This document shows, in pieces, positions 61,456 to 64,000 of a stretch of 64,000 nt of DNA (the first letter of the stretch is position 1; the number at the start of each line of letters is the position of its first letter). The stretch lies in NCBI GenBank assembly GCA_002438635.1, contig DJPX01000026.1:1473-65472 (forward strand), read 5' to 3'. Made by a program: the position numbers and the translations under genes. This DNA comes from Bacteroidales bacterium UBA6401 (GTDB lineage: Bacteria; Bacteroidota; Bacteroidia; Bacteroidales; UBA932). A model generated the notes under the pieces. That model was not told the origin of the DNA. It ran no database searches and saw only the letters and a list, made by a program, of their open reading frames with translations.

Positions 61456-62919
61456 TTAATTTTCTAGATAATGGATTCTTCCGAATCTATCAGTAATTTT
61501 TACAATGTGTTTAGTCGCATTAGGATTGAATGGTGCTTTAAACATATTTGGTGAAGGATAACAAGCCACCCAAGAGATTTTGTATTTGCTTGGGTCAGCA
61601 AATTCGGCCTTAGCCACAGGATCTTTTCCACTAAAGCGTTCCATATCACATATTTTTACGCCATCTTCAAAGTATTCAACCTTCCATGCATCGTCGTAGT
61701 CCCATACGTGAGCAACGGCGAGTCCGGGATAATCAGGGTTATCAAGATATAATTTTCCTTGAAAATCAGGCGCGTAGCCACAACTTTTATAATACCAATT
61801 CAAATTCCCATCTTTTGTTGTATATACCTTATATCCTGGAGGACATCCATCTACACATACAGTTCCACACCACCAACAGCCGCAGAAGCCTCCGAGATTG
61901 TGCTCCATAAGTCCATCTTTACCTTTCCCGCCACCGATAATAAAGTTCGTATTAGTGTGCATGTGACCGGATAAGATAAGAGCATCAAATCCGCTGATCA
62001 TTTTATATAGTGCAGGTTTGTTACAAAGGTTATCCCCGATAATATCGTACATAAATCTATCTCTGTCTTCTTTGCCTTGAGTTGTAGGTATATGCATGCA
62101 GAGCACCAGTTTATGATCAGTTGGCACAGTTGCTAGATCTTTTTCAAGCCAGCTGAGTTGCCTTTCATCTAAGTAACCTATATAAAAGTAGTCCCGTCCT
62201 ACATAGAAATTATCATCTAGAACTACATAATGTGTCTTGCCTACATTGAAAGAATAGTAGGTAGGTCCGAAGAACTTTTCATATTCTTTAAATGAAGTCT
62301 CGTATGAGCGGCCCCAATTGGTCATATCGTGGTTCCCTATGACATAACGCATATCTATACCGACTTTGTCTATCATTTTAGTTATGCGTGGATAAAGTGC
62401 GTGTTGCCATCCCACTATATCTCCTAGGCAAATGCCGAAGTTATAAGCGTCTGGATCTAAACTCTCTACATGCTCTTTCATATCGTCTAGTCTTCCAGCA
62501 AATGGAATTAAGTCGAGAGTGTCGGCAATCTGTGGATCGGCAAAGACTATGGCATTATTATAAAGGTCATTCTTTTCATTTTTGATCAATACGAAGTCAT
62601 AAACCTTTTTATCCGAGGTAAGATCCTGATAAAAACATGTAGGCCCTCTAAAAGAAGCATTTCTATATCCTGAAGGCGTGCTGACGAATACGAATCTGCC
62701 GGAAGCTCTATCGTATGGTATTTCAAAGTTACCTTCTGAATCGGTTTTTACTACACATACCCCATCAGAAACTATTACGCCTTCCATTGCCTGACCAGAG
62801 TCGTTACGAACAGAACCTGTTATGATATTCGCAGTACTAGTGACTTTAGGTTTACTTACTCCACATGAAATTAATACGGCACATAAAGCCAATAAAGAAA
62901 GGATTTTGTTTATTTTCAT
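61456..62919 (-). CDS. Calcineurin-like phosphoesterase lipoprotein (three-domain)
   Basis: A lipobox ISC (Cys near 19) starts a 487-aa protein. A carboxypeptidase-regulatory-like domain (about 35-115; TGSVRNDSGQAMEGVIVSDG) is followed by the catalytic metallophosphatase core (FADPQIADTL, GDIVGW, GNHDMTNWG, MHIPTT, SGHMHTNTN) and a C-terminal beta domain with AFVSTPSG/YKVYTTKDG-type strands. The likely site is the periplasm or surface. The substrate is unknown. It overlaps nothing and follows the DUF5009 gene by 4 nt. Confidence 0.88.
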   Translation of the reverse strand: MKINKILSLLALCAVLISCGVSKPKVTSTANIITGSVRNDSGQAMEGVIVSDGVCVVKTDSEGNFEIPYDRASGRFVFVSTPSGYRNASFRGPTCFYQDLTSDKKVYDFVLIKNEKNDLYNNAIVFADPQIADTLDLIPFAGRLDDMKEHVESLDPDAYNFGICLGDIVGWQHALYPRITKMIDKVGIDMRYVIGNHDMTNWGRSYETSFKEYEKFFGPTYYSFNVGKTHYVVLDDNFYVGRDYFYIGYLDERQLSWLEKDLATVPTDHKLVLCMHIPTTQGKEDRDRFMYDIIGDNLCNKPALYKMISGFDALILSGHMHTNTNFIIGGGKGKDGLMEHNLGGFCGCWWCGTVCVDGCPPGYKVYTTKDGNLNWYYKSCGYAPDFQGKLYLDNPDYPGLAVAHVWDYDDAWKVEYFEDGVKICDMERFSGKDPVAKAEFADPSKYKISWVACYPSPNMFKAPFNPNATKHIVKITDRFGRIHYLEN

Positions 62920-62923
62920 ATAA

Positions 62924-64000
62924 TTAACTTCTCCAAAATATTTTATTTTTACTCAAAATACAAGTAACAGCCATCATTGCGAGTGTAATAATGAGTCCTC
63001 GAACCAGACCTATGAATGGATTGCCCACGCTGGCAGTATCAACTATGCTTCCTAGTCCAATCGCGTAGAATAAAGGATTGAGAACCAACCCCGAAAGTGT
63101 ATATGCCACCATCGGATTCTGTCCTACAAGCGTGAAGTTAATACTTAGCTTGTGACCAGCAATTGCCAATGCGCTTTCGCACCATAATAGGAAACTTGTC
63201 ATTAAGCAGGCCAATCCCCCAGTTGTCAGCATATAGGATAGGTTGCAGTGGTCTTTAGTAATGCCGCCATCTATAGGATCAAATAGAATGCCTAAGGCAA
63301 GCAGTAGGTAGCCCATACGTGCGATTCTATTCTTCGGTGAGGATTCAAACCCTCTTGTGATAAATATTTGGGCCAATGCTGCCACTACCGTCACCCCCAT
63401 AGCCACAGTCACATGCCTTGTAAACATTGCCCATAGTATGACTGGGATCATTAGGAAGCAAAGTAGTGCGCTAATAAGAGAGAATGTGGCCTGTGGCTCG
63501 ATGCACATCGACTCTTGTCTATCTCTGGCTTTTCTTAATATATCTCCTACACTCATACCGATAAGTGTTATGACAAGGTATTGAACATAATTCCAATTCA
63601 GAAGCCAACTGATACTTTCGGGTAGAGCGGCCCATTTAAGCAGTTCTGTGTGCCAAGCCATTTCTTTAAGTGCACAGATGGCAAGAAATATTACTGCCCT
63701 TAGCCAAGGCTTATCTTTCGTGATTATCCAGATGAATCCACCTACTAGAGCCAGCATTGACAATATCATAATGATGATATTGTTCTGGCTAAAAGAAAGA
63801 TTTGCTTTGAATCCGAATTTAATGACTAAGAACAAGGCTATGAGTACAAGCACACCCGAAAGATTAATCAGGGTAGGTTTCACTTTGCTCTTTTCCGGAA
63901 CTCTCCACAATGCGAGAAATAAACCTAACCATATTCCAAATCTCGTAAGGATCTTTAACGGCTCCTCGTACGAGAAAATGGCGTTGGCATTCCCAAGGAC
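62924..64000 (-). CDS. DUF5009 membrane acyltransferase-like protein (5' end beyond window)
   Basis: The reading frame stays open to the window end at 64000, so the N terminus lies outside. The visible 359 codons contain about nine membrane helices, and the N-terminal part (NAIFSYEEPLKILTRFGIW) matches the DUF5009/heparan-N-acetyltransferase-like family. Members may move acyl groups across the membrane onto glycans. It heads an operon with the phosphoesterase and DUF4294 genes. Confidence 0.8.
   Translation of the reverse strand, partial: VLGNANAIFSYEEPLKILTRFGIWLGLFLALWRVPEKSKVKPTLINLSGVLVLIALFLVIKFGFKANLSFSQNNIIIMILSMLALVGGFIWIITKDKPWLRAVIFLAICALKEMAWHTELLKWAALPESISWLLNWNYVQYLVITLIGMSVGDILRKARDRQESMCIEPQATFSLISALLCFLMIPVILWAMFTRHVTVAMGVTVVAALAQIFITRGFESSPKNRIARMGYLLLALGILFDPIDGGITKDHCNLSYMLTTGGLACLMTSFLLWCESALAIAGHKLSINFTLVGQNPMVAYTLSGLVLNPLFYAIGLGSIVDTASVGNPFIGLVRGLIITLAMMAVTCILSKNKIFWRS

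Overview
The window looks like chromosomal DNA of a Bacteroidota bacterium, most likely order Bacteroidales. Several things point that way: -7 promoter elements of the TAnnTTTG type with TTTG about 20 bp upstream, start sites that mostly lack strong Shine-Dalgarno sequences, and Bacteroidota families (DUF4270, DUF3857/transglutaminase, DUF4294, DUF3098, DUF5009, MurA with Asp in place of the catalytic Cys). I cannot name a family or genus. Coding density is high. Long same-strand operons have 1-40 nt overlaps, and four convergent pairs overlap at their 3' ends. I see no phage, plasmid, integrase, CRISPR or full IS gene.

Layout. 1-602: 3' end of 16S rRNA, tRNA-Ile, tRNA-Ala, an intrinsic terminator and a MITE-like repeat, with no 23S following. 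603-5525: malate dehydrogenase, a phosphopantetheinyl transferase, and the anaerobic ribonucleotide reductase pair nrdD-nrdG. 5522-9748: EnvC-like and TPR proteins, divergent from an ECF sigma factor and a membrane-anchored partner. 9738-11910: ComM-type ATPase and tsaE. 11894-19489: lipoprotein, hpf, then a tight seven-gene operon (orf98-tsaC-mutL-rhomboid-rsmE-phosphoesterase-radA). 19934-25950: ispF, a tRNA-Gln/tRNA-Met/orf93 unit, hsp20, then aspS-murB-murA. 25965-29763: a pair of DUF3857 proteins. 29821-43708: mtnN converges on a minus-strand run of about 12 genes from a serine hydrolase and the c-di-AMP synthase cdaA through mutS2, yraN, a mannose-1-phosphate guanylyltransferase and an aspartokinase-homoserine dehydrogenase to dapE-, dapB, dapA, dapD, an aminotransferase and dapF. 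43977-47030: two lipoproteins. 47761-51630: rplC-rplD-rplW-rplB-rpsS-rplV-rpsC, with its own promoter and terminator. 51714-55411: TlpA-like, uvrC, pnuC-like, acpP. 55475-58108: DUF4270 lipoprotein and a degenerate GT5 protein. 58153-60761: ftsX, DUF3098, uppP, lpxH-like. 60784-64000: DUF4294, phosphoesterase, DUF5009 (cut by the window end).

The genes serve core growth: envelope precursor synthesis (murA, murB, uppP, lpxH, the dap genes), translation, DNA repair (mutL, mutS2, radA, uvrC) and tRNA t6A (tsaC, tsaE). The most unusual observations are structural. The 16S rRNA unit appears unlinked from 23S, the S10 ribosomal-protein operon is cut down to rplC-rpsC, and acpP has lost its usual fabF neighbour. 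A small dispersed element with imperfect terminal inverted repeats occurs at 425-593, 57186-57292 and, as a single arm, at 11325-11380. All calls come from reading sequence and motifs; no database search was run.
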